From an uncultured Algibacter sp. (GTDB lineage: Bacteria > Bacteroidota > Bacteroidia > Flavobacteriales > Flavobacteriaceae), in the NCBI GenBank assembly GCA_947499935.1, contig CANMQH010000004.1:1-64000 (forward strand): a stretch of DNA of 64,000 nucleotides, written 5' to 3'. Position 1 is the first letter of the stretch, and every line of letters starts with the position of its first letter. The position numbers and the translations under genes were made by a program. This document shows positions 1-8,818 of the stretch, piece by piece. The notes beneath the pieces are model-generated. The model had not been told where the DNA came from. It did not search any database and saw nothing but the letters and a program-made list of their open reading frames with translations.

Positions 1-107
1 CATCAGAATTAGTATATCACGAGCGAGATTGGAAAAATAGTAGTTATGCTGTTTATGAGGAAAATAACAGAGAAGTCCCTAATGTAGTATTAAAACCTCT
101 GTGGTAG
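1..107 (+). CDS. REP-associated tyrosine transposase, 3' end only
   Basis: The window opens inside this gene. The last 34 codons (from base 3) and the TAG stop at 105-107 are visible. The peptide is the same as the C-terminus of the intact RAYT on the minus strand at 14302-14856 (it ends VVLKPLW), and the DNA differs by one base over this stretch. RAYTs are single-strand-cutting HUH/Y1 enzymes related to IS200/IS605 transposases and act on REP hairpins. The catalytic HxH and Tyr lie upstream of the window, so whether this copy is intact cannot be judged. Confidence 0.85.
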   Translation, partial: SELVYHERDWKNSSYAVYEENNREVPNVVLKPLW

Positions 108-211
108 TTAAAATCACGAATAAGCTACTCTTGCTTTAGCATCACGCAAGAAAGTATCAATAACATTAAAGAGAGTATTTTTAGTACTCTCCCCGTTAGG
201 ATAACACGTGT

Positions 212-239
212 CGCTACTGCTAGCATTTTGCTAGTAGCG
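212..239 (+). repeat. REP-like hairpin A1
   Basis: The stem is CGCTACTGCTAGC (212-224) with GCTAGTAGCG (230-239), around an ATTTT loop. The left arm has a small bulge. It is preceded by CCCCGTTAGGATAACACGTG and followed by TTAAAGATT, and these flanks recur at the other copies. It lies between two RAYT reading frames, the usual place for a REP recognised by a RAYT. Confidence 0.8.
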
Positions 240-317
240 TTAAAGATTGGCAGTTAAGGTTAATAAACAAGATAAGAGCTTTTGGAGTAACGTAAAAGCT
301 TTTTGTATTTTACAACA

Positions 318-388
318 ATGCGTAGAAATTATAAATTTCATAATAAATCTGGCTTATATTTTGTGTCTTTTGCTACGGTAAATTGGTG
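318..388 (+). pseudogene. N-terminal remnant of a second RAYT
   Basis: An ATG at 318 opens about 23 codons (MRRNYKFHNKSGLYFVSF, then ATVNW) that match the start of the RAYT pseudogene on the minus strand at 13538-14111. Similarity stops abruptly near 386 and the frame runs into unrelated AT-rich sequence. The HUH motif, the Tyr and everything else are gone, so this is a deletion remnant. Bases 389-528 contain no other gene. Confidence 0.75.
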
Positions 389-515
389 GATTTTAATATT
401 ACGATTTTAAAAGTATTAATGGGTTTACAGAAAAATTATAATGAAATAACTAGATATTAATCATGTAGATACAGGTATGATTTGTGAGTTAAGAAATAAG
501 AATTTAATAATTTTG

Positions 516-523
516 TATATTTG
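516..523 (+). promoter_or_regulatory. Possible -7 element for the toxin-antitoxin operon
   Basis: TATATTTG fits the Bacteroidota -7 consensus TAnnTTTG. It lies only 5 nt before the antitoxin ATG, so the transcript would be nearly leaderless. I do not see a good -33 TTG at the usual spacing. Confidence 0.3.
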
Positions 524-528
524 TAACC

Positions 529-774
529 ATGGCAGCGATAGAATTAAGAAATAGTATAATAGAACGGTTTAACCAAATCATTCAAGATGATTCTAAGTTA
601 ATGGCGTTAGATGGTATTTTCGATTCTATGAATGTAATAGAATCATCATCATTAGTTTCAGAAGAACATTATAAAATTGTTGAAGAACGCAGAAAAAAGC
701 ATCTAGCAGGTGAAACCAAAGTTAAAAGTTGGGATGATGTAAAAAGTGGGATTAACAAAAAATATGGGTTCTAA
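529..774 (+). CDS. Addiction-module antitoxin
   Basis: This is an 81-residue acidic/basic helical protein. Its C-terminal pattern (EEHYKIVEERRKKHLAGETK, then KSWDDVK) is typical of the small addiction module component family (TIGR02574-like) encoded just before ParE/RelE toxins. It should bind and neutralise the toxin encoded next and repress the operon, as in related type II systems. Its end overlaps the toxin start by 11 bp, which implies translational coupling. The pair sits between REP-like repeats downstream of a RAYT remnant, which suggests it arrived as mobile cargo. Family assignment is good; partner specificity is inferred. Confidence 0.8.
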   Translation: MAAIELRNSIIERFNQIIQDDSKLMALDGIFDSMNVIESSSLVSEEHYKIVEERRKKHLAGETKVKSWDDVKSGINKKYGF

Positions 775-1057
775 ATTAATTATTGAATCTGAGGCTGAAA
801 ATGAAATTTATGATGCAATTGACTGGTATGAATCCAAACAAGTAGGCTTAGGAGAAGAATTTTATAATTATTTAGAAGGTTACTTTGAAACTTTAAAAAG
901 TGGAAACATAAATTTTTCTATAAAACGAAAACCAGTATTTAGAGAGCTACCTTTAAAACGATTTCCTTACGTCATTATTTACGAAAAAATAAAAGATACT
1001 ATATTCGTTTATTCTGTATTTAACACACATCAACATCCACTTAAAAAAGTAAAATAA
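764..1057 (+). CDS. ParE/RelE-family toxin
   Basis: The product is about 97 residues and begins MGSKLIIESEAENEI. The pattern of an early AENEI/DAIDWYE helix pair, a central FRELPLKRFPYVIIYE strand block and a terminal VFNTHQHP is that of ParE/RelE-superfamily toxins. ParE members poison DNA gyrase and RelE members cut mRNA; which applies cannot be told here. I chose the ATG at 764, which overlaps the antitoxin stop, over a GTG at 746 because homologues usually begin shortly before the first beta strand. A REP-like repeat begins 4 bp after the TAA stop. Confidence 0.8.
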   Translation: MGSKLIIESEAENEIYDAIDWYESKQVGLGEEFYNYLEGYFETLKSGNINFSIKRKPVFRELPLKRFPYVIIYEKIKDTIFVYSVFNTHQHPLKKVK

Positions 1058-1060
1058 ATA

Positions 1061-1296
1061 GCCCCCGCTAGATTACCACGTGTCGCTACTGCTAGGTTGT
1101 ACCTAGTAGCGGTAAGATTAAGAACATAATACGGTTAAATTATTTTAGTTAGTTTATAGTCACTAACTATAAGTTAGCAGTAGCAAAGATTAGTAGTAAC
1201 ATAAAGAAACAAGATAAGAGCTTTTGCATAATGTAAAAAGCGTTAGTTAGTTTACTGCTGCCAGTAAACATTAGCCGTAGCAGGAATCAAGGATTC
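1061..1296 (+). repeat. Inverted repeat B, left copy (two hairpins)
   Basis: The segment matches the reverse complement of 14950-15187 with scattered differences. It contains a REP-like hairpin (1084-1111), the shared box AACAAGATAAGAGCTTTTG followed by TGTAAAAAGC (1210-1241), and a second perfect 8-bp hairpin GTTTACTG/CAGTAAAC at 1250-1269. The copy starts right after the toxin stop, as the other copy starts right after the stop of the immunity-like gene at 15193. Bases 1297-1504 hold no gene and presumably contain the promoter of the next gene. Confidence 0.85.
1084..1111 (+). repeat. REP-like hairpin B1
   Basis: The stem is CGCTACTGCTAGG with CCTAGTAGCG around a TTGTA loop. Compared with hairpin A1 the loop-proximal pairs changed from CTAGC/GCTAG to CTAGG/CCTAG, so pairing is kept. 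Confidence 0.8.
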
Positions 1297-1504
1297 TCAA
1301 ATTTGTTAACGTTCTCAGTATAATTACCGTAATAGTTGTTATTTGTAAACCTATTACCTTAATGAAAAGTATTAAGCTTAAACTTTTTTGTTGATTGCTA
1401 GAGTTTTGGTTTTCAATATTTTCTATCTGCCTGGTTAAGTTATAAATATAAAATATAGAAAAAAAATTACTTACTTTTACTAAAATTACTTAATCCTCTT
1501 ATTT

Positions 1505-2644
1505 ATGAAAAAAATTACATTATTATTTTTAATATTTTTTGTTTGCATATGTGTAAATGCTCAAAATCAATTATTATCATCTAAAGACCAATTTTTAAAT
1601 ACTACTACTAGCATTTGGGAAGATATTGGAGGCAAAAATTATGAATATGATTCTAGTGGAAGAATATCTACTGAAACTTTTTTTGCTTTCTCTGCTGGCA
1701 CAGTTGTACCTTCAAAAAAATCAATTTACACTTATAATACAAACTCAACTGTAGAGTTATTTCAAGAATATAACTCATCTACTTCAAGCTTCGAAAATTT
1801 TGAAAGAACTACAAAAACATTTAACTCTAGTGGTTTAACAGTAAGTATTCTAGATGAAACGTTTGATGGAGCATTATGGGTTAATGAGTTTCGAATAACT
1901 TTTAACTATACAGGCGGACTTTTAACTGATGCATTAGGCGAAGAATGGGATGGAAGTGCTTGGGAACCTATTGAGACTTTTAATGTAATTTACAATACTA
2001 ATAATAAAGTTGAACGTATTGATACAAATGATACAGATGGTACTATAACTGAACCTGTTGAAAGAAGAGAGTTTACTTACGATGCAAATGGATTTATAGA
2101 GACAGATGTTCTTTCTGAATGGGATACCACAAGCTATATAGAATCTGAACGGACAACATACACTGTAGATAACAATGGAAATCGTTTATCAGAAATTTTT
2201 GCAGATGCTTTTAGCTCTACAAGCAATACAAATACTTATGATTATGATTTTACACAATTAATGAGTGATTTTGACAACCCATTTGATAATTCTACTCTAA
2301 ATAGTTTAACAGAAGATTTTCCTCATTTTAACAAAGTAACACAAGAAAATACAGGTGATAATCAAAGAACAATTTATGATTACAACAATGCTTTAGTATT
2401 AAGTAATAGTGAATTTACATTAAATTCAAAAATTAATGTATATCCAAACCCTACAAGTAATATTTTAAATATAGAAAGTGTTAAAGATATTAATACCATT
2501 GAATTTTTTAATATTTCAGGAAAAAGAGTTTTAGTATCTAGTAAACGACAAATAGATGTAAGTCATTTAAAAAGTGGCATTTATATGGTGAGAATTTCAA
2601 GTTTAAATAATCAAGTTGAGACTAAAAAAATTATAAAAAATTAA
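1505..2644 (+). CDS. Secreted T9SS type A sorting-domain protein
   Basis: The protein has 379 residues. An N-terminal signal peptide (MKKITLLFLIFFVCICVNAQ) is followed by about 280 residues of repeated aromatic/Asn-rich units of the form Y-D/N-x-N/S-G. These resemble the loose YD-type repeats of several Bacteroidota surface proteins. The last ~75 residues are a T9SS type A C-terminal domain (INVYPNPTSNILNIE, then ISGKRV, LKSGIYMVRIS, KKIIKN). The domain directs export through the Por machinery and surface attachment or release. No enzymatic motif is visible, so the ligand or role is unknown. It stands alone between repeat B and a degenerate REP that probably ends its transcript. Confidence 0.85.
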   Translation: MKKITLLFLIFFVCICVNAQNQLLSSKDQFLNTTTSIWEDIGGKNYEYDSSGRISTETFFAFSAGTVVPSKKSIYTYNTNSTVELFQEYNSSTSSFENFERTTKTFNSSGLTVSILDETFDGALWVNEFRITFNYTGGLLTDALGEEWDGSAWEPIETFNVIYNTNNKVERIDTNDTDGTITEPVERREFTYDANGFIETDVLSEWDTTSYIESERTTYTVDNNGNRLSEIFADAFSSTSNTNTYDYDFTQLMSDFDNPFDNSTLNSLTEDFPHFNKVTQENTGDNQRTIYDYNNALVLSNSEFTLNSKINVYPNPTSNILNIESVKDINTIEFFNISGKRVLVSSKRQIDVSHLKSGIYMVRISSLNNQVETKKIIKN

Positions 2645-2666
2645 TAGTTCTCCTACTCAATAATAT

Positions 2667-2748
2667 CACTACTGCTAGCATTAGCTAGGTGTTAAAGATT
2701 AGAAAAAAATAACAAAAAGCTTTTATAGAGATGTAAAGGCTTTTTTAT
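2667..2748 (+). terminator. Degenerate REP-like copy with built-in terminator
   Basis: CACTACTGCTAGC at 2667-2679 and a decayed right arm (GCTAGGTG) are followed by TTAAAGATT, as in the other REP-like copies. Next comes AAAAAGCTTTTA/TGTAAAGGC and a six-T run (2714-2746). The second half works as a rho-independent terminator for the gene ending at 2644. The layout (REP hairpin, then GCTTTT...TGTAAA-GC) matches copies A and B. Confidence 0.6.
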
Positions 2749-2825
2749 TGCTTTCGCTCGAGATACTAGTAGTATACTTACGTAATAAAAATGATAAGTT
2801 AAAAAACAATGATTTTTCGCCTTGT

Positions 2826-4136
2826 TTAGTTATAAGGTAAAATCCAACTACTATGTTTAGTAGCAGACCACTCAACACTTGCAATATCTGCTTTTGGGTT
2901 AATAAAGGTTTTATAGGGCTTGCCGTTTATGCTAACTTTACAGTCTACAAACACAGCAATATCTTCCCCCCGCTTTTTAAAATCTTGTTTTAAACGCTGC
3001 GAAAATTGCCAGATAATGTCGGGTTTAGTGCTCGCTGTTCGTTTTTGTTTTTTAGATAAGTAATCATTTAAGTTAACTAAAGTACGTTTGCCTGTTGTTT
3101 TGTTTTCTATGTAATATCTAGCGCTTCCGCTTTTTGTTCTAAGCATCATGCGCCATGATAGTCGGTGTCCTTCTTCTGTCCATAAGACATTGTCTTTAAA
3201 AAAATGATGCCTTAAAGGCAATCCTATCTGAATTAAAAAATATACTAAAAACACAAGAAGTAACGGGGCTTTGAGCTTAGGGATTACAACCTGATTAGCG
3301 GTGTAAAATACTTTCTTTTTTAAAAATACTTTTTGGATGGTTTCTAAAGGAAAAAAGAATAATGCAAAAGCTAAAGATAGATATGGAAAGATACCAATTT
3401 GAAAAACAAAGGAGTTAAAGAGGTGAAAACCAATAGATATGATAAAAGCGTATTTTCTAGTAGGTTTAAAGAGTAATAAAGGTACAATTAACCCATCAAA
3501 CAAAATACCACCATAAGCTAAGATGTAATGCACCCATTTTTGCTGAAGTAAATGCCCAACAATAATATAGTCTTTTTTACCTCGCATAAGAGCTTCAATA
3601 AATGTGGTGTCTAACCAATCTGGGTATAATTTTGCTATAGACGCGTAGGTGTAGACAATAAAAAGTTGTAAAAAAATAACGTATCGGCACCATTGCGGCA
3701 TGGCATAACGTTGTAATTCTGGTTTTAATCTAACATCAACAGATGCATATTTGTTAGCGGGAAGAAACACCATAATACTGCTAATAAGCATCAATAAATA
3801 ATAATGATTATTATACGACGATTTTTGCATTAAGTAGGTTGCAGACCACATTAAGGTAAAGCTTATCATTGCAAACCTGTATTTGTAGCCCACCATTATA
3901 AATAAAGCAAAAACACCCATTAGCGCATAATAATAGTACATGCCATTACCTGGCAGAGGTTGTAGCCATTCAAAACCAATAAACGGAAAGGTGAATTTAG
4001 GTTCAACAAGAGTGCGTTTTACCCATCCTGTAAAAATGGCACCAACAGATTCTAAAAAGCATAGTAGCCCAAAAACAATCCTAAATACAATGAGGGCAGA
4101 ATTATCGATATGTTTAAAAAGAAATTTATTTAACAT
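2826..4136 (-). CDS. HTTM-domain membrane protein (vitamin K gamma-carboxylase-like)
   Basis: This is a 436-residue integral membrane protein. Roughly 300 N-terminal residues form several hydrophobic helices, with conserved features of the HTTM/vitamin K-dependent gamma-carboxylase-like family (IVFRIVFGLLCF at the start, MQKSSYNNHYYL near 103, FHLFNSFVFQIGIFPYL near 236). A soluble C-terminal part follows (NVLWTEEGHRLSWRMMLRTK). The substrate of bacterial members is unknown; carboxylase activity is a family-level inference only. The start overlaps the end of ribF by 11 bp, so the two are co-transcribed. Confidence 0.8.
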   Translation of the reverse strand: MLNKFLFKHIDNSALIVFRIVFGLLCFLESVGAIFTGWVKRTLVEPKFTFPFIGFEWLQPLPGNGMYYYYALMGVFALFIMVGYKYRFAMISFTLMWSATYLMQKSSYNNHYYLLMLISSIMVFLPANKYASVDVRLKPELQRYAMPQWCRYVIFLQLFIVYTYASIAKLYPDWLDTTFIEALMRGKKDYIIVGHLLQQKWVHYILAYGGILFDGLIVPLLLFKPTRKYAFIISIGFHLFNSFVFQIGIFPYLSLAFALFFFPLETIQKVFLKKKVFYTANQVVIPKLKAPLLLVFLVYFLIQIGLPLRHHFFKDNVLWTEEGHRLSWRMMLRTKSGSARYYIENKTTGKRTLVNLNDYLSKKQKRTASTKPDIIWQFSQRLKQDFKKRGEDIAVFVDCKVSINGKPYKTFINPKADIASVEWSATKHSSWILPYN

Positions 4137-5064
4137 CCTGATTGGTAATATAATCTAATACGGTTTGTTTATCTTTTGTTAATTGTATTTTTAAGGCTTC
4201 AACAGATTCAAATTTTTCTTCGTCTCTTATTCTATCTAATAAGTCTATCTGTATTTTTTTACCATAAAGATTATCATTAAAATTAATAAAATGGACTTCA
4301 ATAGTCTGTTTAATCCCATTAACTGTTGGGTTTACCCCTATATTCATCATGCCGTAAACTAAAATATTGTTAATTATAGCACTTACAATATATGAGCCTT
4401 GCTTTGGAAGTATTTTATAATCTTCTTCTATGTTAAGATTAGCTGTAGGGAAGTTTAACTGTTTGCCTAACCCTTTACCTTTTTCTACATGGCCTGTTAA
4501 CATAAAGCGATAGCCCAAATAAGCGTTAGCTTTACGTATATTACCATCTATAAGTGCTTTTCTAATTTTTGTTGAACTCACCGAAACATCATCAATGTCT
4601 TGAGCAGATATTTCTTCAACACTAAAATTAAAAATTTCGCCAAAGGCTTTTAAATTATTAATATCAGCATTTCTATTTCTACCAAACCTGTGATCATAAC
4701 CTATAATTACTTTTTTAACATTAAGTTTATCTACCAAAATATCTTTTACAAAATCTTGGGCAGACAGTCTAGAAAATGCTTTGGTAAATTCTTTAACAAG
4801 TAAGTAATCTAGACCTAAAGCGTCTAAAATATCATGACGTTCGTTAATGGTGTTAATTAATTTTATGTTAGAATCTTTTTGCAATACCATGCGAGGGTGA
4901 GGAAAAAAGGTAAGAATTACAGATTTTAAGCCTTCTAATTTTCCTGTGTCAATCAAACGTTTTATTATTTTTTGATGCCCTATATGAACGCCATCAAAAG
5001 TGCCAATGGTTACTACGGTTGGGTTTTCAGATTTATAGGTTTCTACATGTGTTATAATACTCAT
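4126..5064 (-). CDS. ribF: Bifunctional riboflavin kinase / FAD synthetase
   Basis: RibF makes FMN from riboflavin and then FAD from FMN, in the cytoplasm. The N-terminal nucleotidyltransferase domain has GTFDGVHIGH at residues 21-30 and an SSTKIRKALIDG segment near 160. The C-terminal flavokinase domain has KGKGLGKQLNFPTANL. Its length of about 312 residues is normal for the family. I chose the ATG at 5064; a TTG three bases upstream is less likely. It heads an operon with the overlapping HTTM gene. Confidence 0.95.
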   Translation of the reverse strand: MSIITHVETYKSENPTVVTIGTFDGVHIGHQKIIKRLIDTGKLEGLKSVILTFFPHPRMVLQKDSNIKLINTINERHDILDALGLDYLLVKEFTKAFSRLSAQDFVKDILVDKLNVKKVIIGYDHRFGRNRNADINNLKAFGEIFNFSVEEISAQDIDDVSVSSTKIRKALIDGNIRKANAYLGYRFMLTGHVEKGKGLGKQLNFPTANLNIEEDYKILPKQGSYIVSAIINNILVYGMMNIGVNPTVNGIKQTIEVHFINFNDNLYGKKIQIDLLDRIRDEEKFESVEALKIQLTKDKQTVLDYITNQDVK

Positions 5065-5108
5065 CAAAAAACAGTTAATTGAAAATCTAAGTTAAAAAAT
5101 AGATTCAT

Positions 5109-5116
5109 TATATTTG
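5109..5116 (+). promoter_or_regulatory. Possible -7 element of the metalloprotease gene
   Basis: TATATTTG matches TAnnTTTG and ends 24 nt before the ATG at 5141, in the short divergent gap with ribF. No clear -33 TTG is seen at standard spacing. Confidence 0.4.
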
Positions 5117-5140
5117 AATTAAATAATAGCTCCAAATAAA

Positions 5141-8100
5141 ATGTTTATTAAAACAAAACTACATTATGTTTTATCAATAGCAATACTTTTGTCTGTATTT
5201 TCAAGTTTTGCTCAAAATTCTACTTGGAAGCAAGTTAAAAGTCTCAAAATTTCAAAAAAATTACAGAAATTTCAAATAGATAATGATAACGCTCACATGT
5301 TTGAATTGGATATGGCTTCATTTGTAACAAGCATTGAGAACACCAATTCTAAATCCACTAAAAAAGAGGCTAAAATCATTAATATTCCCGGTCAACTCGG
5401 AAAGATGGAAGCTTTTAAAATTTTTGAAGCTCCTGTTTTAGCTCCAGAATTGTCAGCCAAATATCCACATATAAAATCGTATGTAGGTGTTAGCTTGGTC
5501 GATTCTAAAACAAGGCTTCGTATGAGTGTTTCGCCGCAAGGTGTACAAACCATGATTTCGTATGTTGGCAAACCATCGGTTTTTATGCAACCTATAGAAA
5601 AAGGCTCTAGTGCTTATGTGCTTTATAGTAAAGACGCTAAGCTTGGCGATGACGGGTTAACATGTAAAACTATTGATGCTTTAAATAAAAAATTAACCAA
5701 TAAAAGTGTAGCCTTAAAAATTAACGAGGGTGGTGCTAATAACCAAACGTTGCATAAGTTTAGGTTAGCAGTTTCTACAACATCGGAGTATACAGCATAT
5801 CATGATGATGGTATAGCTAATGCCACAAATGGAGATGCGATTAGTGATGCTTTAGCAGCTATTAATGCTTCTATAAGTAGAGTTAATGAGGTTTTTGAAA
5901 ATGATATGTCCATTACTTTTGAAATTGTTGCCAATTCAACTATGGTCATTTTTAATGATGCTGCTAGTGACCCGTATTCTGATGCTGCTATTGGTGTTGA
6001 TGGTGCATGGAGTAACGAACTCCAAACCACTTTAACAAGCACTATTGGTGAAAGTAATTATGATATTGGTCATTTATTAGGTGCAACAGGTGGTGGTGGA
6101 AATGGTGGTTGTATAGGGTGCGTTTGTGTAGATAATCAAAAAGGAAGAGGTTATACATCGCCAGCAAACGGAATCCCAGAGACTGATACGTTTGATATTA
6201 ATTTTTTAGTACATGAAATAGGACATCAAATGGGAGCAAATCACAGCTGGGCTTTTGAGAGTGAAGGTACAGGTGTTAACTCAGAACCTGGTAGTGGAAC
6301 AACCATAATGGCCTATGCGGGATTAGAAGGCGCAAATAATGTAGAATTAAATAGTGATGATTATTTTCATTACCATAGTATTAAACAGATATTGGATAAT
6401 TTAAGAACTAAAAGCTGTCAGACTACAGAACCCATAACAAATAACCCGCCCATAGCTAACGCTGGGCCTAATTATAATATTCCAAAAGGAACTGCTTATA
6501 TTTTAAAAGGAAATGCTACTGATGCTGATGGTGGAGATAACTTAACCTATTGTTGGGAGCAGTTTGATGATGGTGTTGTTAATTTTGAGAATTTTGGACC
6601 AGATTTAGTCTTCGGTTCTACAAATAGATCGCTACCGCCATCTGTCTCTAAAGACCGTTTTATACCTAAGTTTGCTAGTGTTGTGGCAGGTAATGTTACA
6701 CAAACTAATCCTACTTTAGGAAGCGACTGGGAAACGGTATCTACCGTAGCAAGAACTTTAAGCTGGGCATTAACGGTAAGAGATAGAGACCCTTCGGCTG
6801 CCACAGGCGCTCAAACTAGTTTTGATACCATGCAAATTACTGTTGAAGATGTTGATGCGTTTGAAATTACAAACCCAGTGTCTTGGGTGCAAAACGAAAC
6901 AGAAACTATTGCGTGGACTGTTGGCGAAACTAATAATGCCACCATAAATTGCCAGTTGGTTAATATAAAACTGTCTACTGATGGTGGAGTCACTTTTCCA
7001 ATTAATTTAGCAACTAATGCTCCAAATAACGGTTCGTTTTCATTTACGGTACCTGATATTCCAGATACGTCTAATGCCCGAGTATTAATTGAAGCTGCAG
7101 ACAATATATTTTATGATGTATCAGATTTTGACTTTTTAATATCTTCTCAGCCAGATTTTTTTATTTCAGATGCCATTTCAACACCATTGGGGTGTAATGA
7201 AACCTCTGTAGTTTTTAATTTTGAATATGCTGCTGTTAACGGTTTTTCAGAAAATACCGTTTTTAATGTCTCAGGTCAACCAGCAGGGTCAACGGTAACG
7301 TTTTCTCCAACAAACTTAAGCAGTTCTGGCATGGTTACTTTAACAATAAGCGATTTAAATGGCGCTGCTGAGGGCACATATCCACTTATAATTTCTGGAA
7401 CATCATCGGTAACATCAATTACTAGAAATCAAGATGCTGAGTTGGTTTATTTTATTGGTCAATGTGCCTCTATTGCCAATACTGATTATAATACTAGTAT
7501 TACATTAGTTCAATTTAATACCATTAATCAAGCGTCTGCTAAGCTTTCGGGATATAGTGATTTTAAAGTGCCTCCAACAATGGTTAATAGAGATAACACC
7601 TATAATTTAACTGTAAATGTTAATACCGATGGAGACTTTCTTGTAGGCACGAAAGCATGGATAGATTGGAATCAAAATTGTAGTTTTGATGATCCAGGAG
7701 AGGAATACGATTTGGGTACCGCTTCAAATGTTTCTAATGGTATTACTGGAAATATACCATTACCTATTACAATACCTAGTGATGCTAATTTGGGCACTAT
7801 AGTCATGAGGATAACCACCAAATTTCTTGGTAATACTGGAGATGAATTTCCGTTTGCTTGTGATAACGGATTTGATGGTGAGGTAGAAGATTATGCCCTT
7901 AATGTTACGGATGTTTTGATTGATAATGGGGCTGAAGAATTTGGGTTTAAAAATTTAAAGATTTTTCCAAATCCAACAAAGGAAGATGAGTCATTTACAT
8001 TTACATTAGTTGGACCAACTTCGCGTAATATCACTATTGAAATTTTTGATACATCTGGTAGACTGGTGTACAATAACGAATATAAAGGTGAAGCCAATTT

Positions 8101-8200
8101 TAGAAAAACAGTCAATGTAGAATCATTAGTTTCTGGTCTGTATATCCTTTCGGTAAGCGACGGAATAAAGCGTATTAATGAAAAAATTATAAAACGATAA
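5141..8200 (+). CDS. Secreted reprolysin-like zinc metalloprotease with T9SS sorting domain
   Basis: The 1019-residue protein starts with a signal peptide (ending FSSFAQ) and an inhibitory propeptide-like region of about 180 residues. A metzincin catalytic domain follows with HEIGHQMGANH at 358-368: three zinc-binding His and the catalytic Glu, followed by a Met-turn candidate (TIMAYAG). After it come PKD/Ig-like segments, a GEVED domain (WIDWNQNCSFDDPGEEYD to FDGEVEDYALNV, about 840-925) and a T9SS type A C-terminal domain (IFPNPTKE to NEKIIKR). It should be exported through the Por system to digest external protein. Cys-rich GGCIGCVCVDN just before the zinc motif fits M12B-like enzymes. It appears to be monocistronic. 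Confidence 0.92.
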   Translation: MFIKTKLHYVLSIAILLSVFSSFAQNSTWKQVKSLKISKKLQKFQIDNDNAHMFELDMASFVTSIENTNSKSTKKEAKIINIPGQLGKMEAFKIFEAPVLAPELSAKYPHIKSYVGVSLVDSKTRLRMSVSPQGVQTMISYVGKPSVFMQPIEKGSSAYVLYSKDAKLGDDGLTCKTIDALNKKLTNKSVALKINEGGANNQTLHKFRLAVSTTSEYTAYHDDGIANATNGDAISDALAAINASISRVNEVFENDMSITFEIVANSTMVIFNDAASDPYSDAAIGVDGAWSNELQTTLTSTIGESNYDIGHLLGATGGGGNGGCIGCVCVDNQKGRGYTSPANGIPETDTFDINFLVHEIGHQMGANHSWAFESEGTGVNSEPGSGTTIMAYAGLEGANNVELNSDDYFHYHSIKQILDNLRTKSCQTTEPITNNPPIANAGPNYNIPKGTAYILKGNATDADGGDNLTYCWEQFDDGVVNFENFGPDLVFGSTNRSLPPSVSKDRFIPKFASVVAGNVTQTNPTLGSDWETVSTVARTLSWALTVRDRDPSAATGAQTSFDTMQITVEDVDAFEITNPVSWVQNETETIAWTVGETNNATINCQLVNIKLSTDGGVTFPINLATNAPNNGSFSFTVPDIPDTSNARVLIEAADNIFYDVSDFDFLISSQPDFFISDAISTPLGCNETSVVFNFEYAAVNGFSENTVFNVSGQPAGSTVTFSPTNLSSSGMVTLTISDLNGAAEGTYPLIISGTSSVTSITRNQDAELVYFIGQCASIANTDYNTSITLVQFNTINQASAKLSGYSDFKVPPTMVNRDNTYNLTVNVNTDGDFLVGTKAWIDWNQNCSFDDPGEEYDLGTASNVSNGITGNIPLPITIPSDANLGTIVMRITTKFLGNTGDEFPFACDNGFDGEVEDYALNVTDVLIDNGAEEFGFKNLKIFPNPTKEDESFTFTLVGPTSRNITIEIFDTSGRLVYNNEYKGEANFRKTVNVESLVSGLYILSVSDGIKRINEKIIKR

Positions 8201-8289
8201 ACTCTAGAACTATTAGAGTGAATTTTTGATATTGCAGTTTACATCATTTTTTTTAACTATTATAAAACAAATAACGAGGGATTACAGAT

Positions 8290-8784
8290 ATGAGACCAGC
8301 ACTTATTGTTGTTGATATGCAAAAAGCATTTTTTAATGGTAATTGCAAAGTGTCTATGGAAATGGTTTCCCCAGTTATTAATGATGCTATTACCTGTTTT
8401 AAAAACCAAAACTTACCTATTATTTGGGTACAAGATATTAATGAAAAGGAGGGTGCTATTTTAGGAACAGAAGGTTTTGAGATAATAGATGGTTTAGACC
8501 AAACGGGAAACACGAATTATGTCCACAAACAAAATTTAGATTGTTTTACAAATACCAATTGCTGTGATTTATTGAAAAATCAGGATATTGATGTTGTTTT
8601 TATTGCAGGGTTTTGTGCTGATTATTGTGTGCTATCATCATACAAAGGTGCTTTAAAGAATGGTTTTATAGCCGCTATTTTAAAAGAGGGAATTGCAGCC
8701 GGTTCTCAAGAAGCTATTAATCATGTTATTATAAATTATGATACAATATCTATTTCTTTACTAAAAAAAATAGTTGCATTGTAA
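8290..8784 (+). CDS. Isochorismatase-family cysteine hydrolase
   Basis: The 164-residue protein has the family's catalytic triad: Asp9 in VVDMQ, Lys80 in YVHK and Cys113 in GFCADYCV. Members hydrolyse amides or vinyl ethers such as nicotinamide, isochorismate or N-carbamoyl compounds. The residues that set nicotinamidase metal binding are not obvious, so the substrate stays open. It is slightly short but complete. It ends 34 bp from the convergent pth gene. Confidence 0.88.
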   Translation: MRPALIVVDMQKAFFNGNCKVSMEMVSPVINDAITCFKNQNLPIIWVQDINEKEGAILGTEGFEIIDGLDQTGNTNYVHKQNLDCFTNTNCCDLLKNQDIDVVFIAGFCADYCVLSSYKGALKNGFIAAILKEGIAAGSQEAINHVIINYDTISISLLKKIVAL

Positions 8785-8818
8785 TCATAGTATCTATTAT
8801 TATTTAGCTAAAAAGGTT

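Larger units (their letters stand above)
1..317 (+). repeat. Inverted repeat A, left copy (RAYT tail plus REP segment)
   Basis: This stretch matches the reverse complement of 14111-14408. I counted four substitutions over the first ~255 bases. After that the left copy carries about 20 extra bases (around 285-300, between two GCTTTT boxes) that the right copy lacks. The repeat covers the RAYT 3' end, a spacer of about 100 bp, a REP-like hairpin and the leader of a second RAYT. It must extend beyond the left edge of the window. The near-identity points to recent duplication or ongoing gene conversion. Confidence 0.9.
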
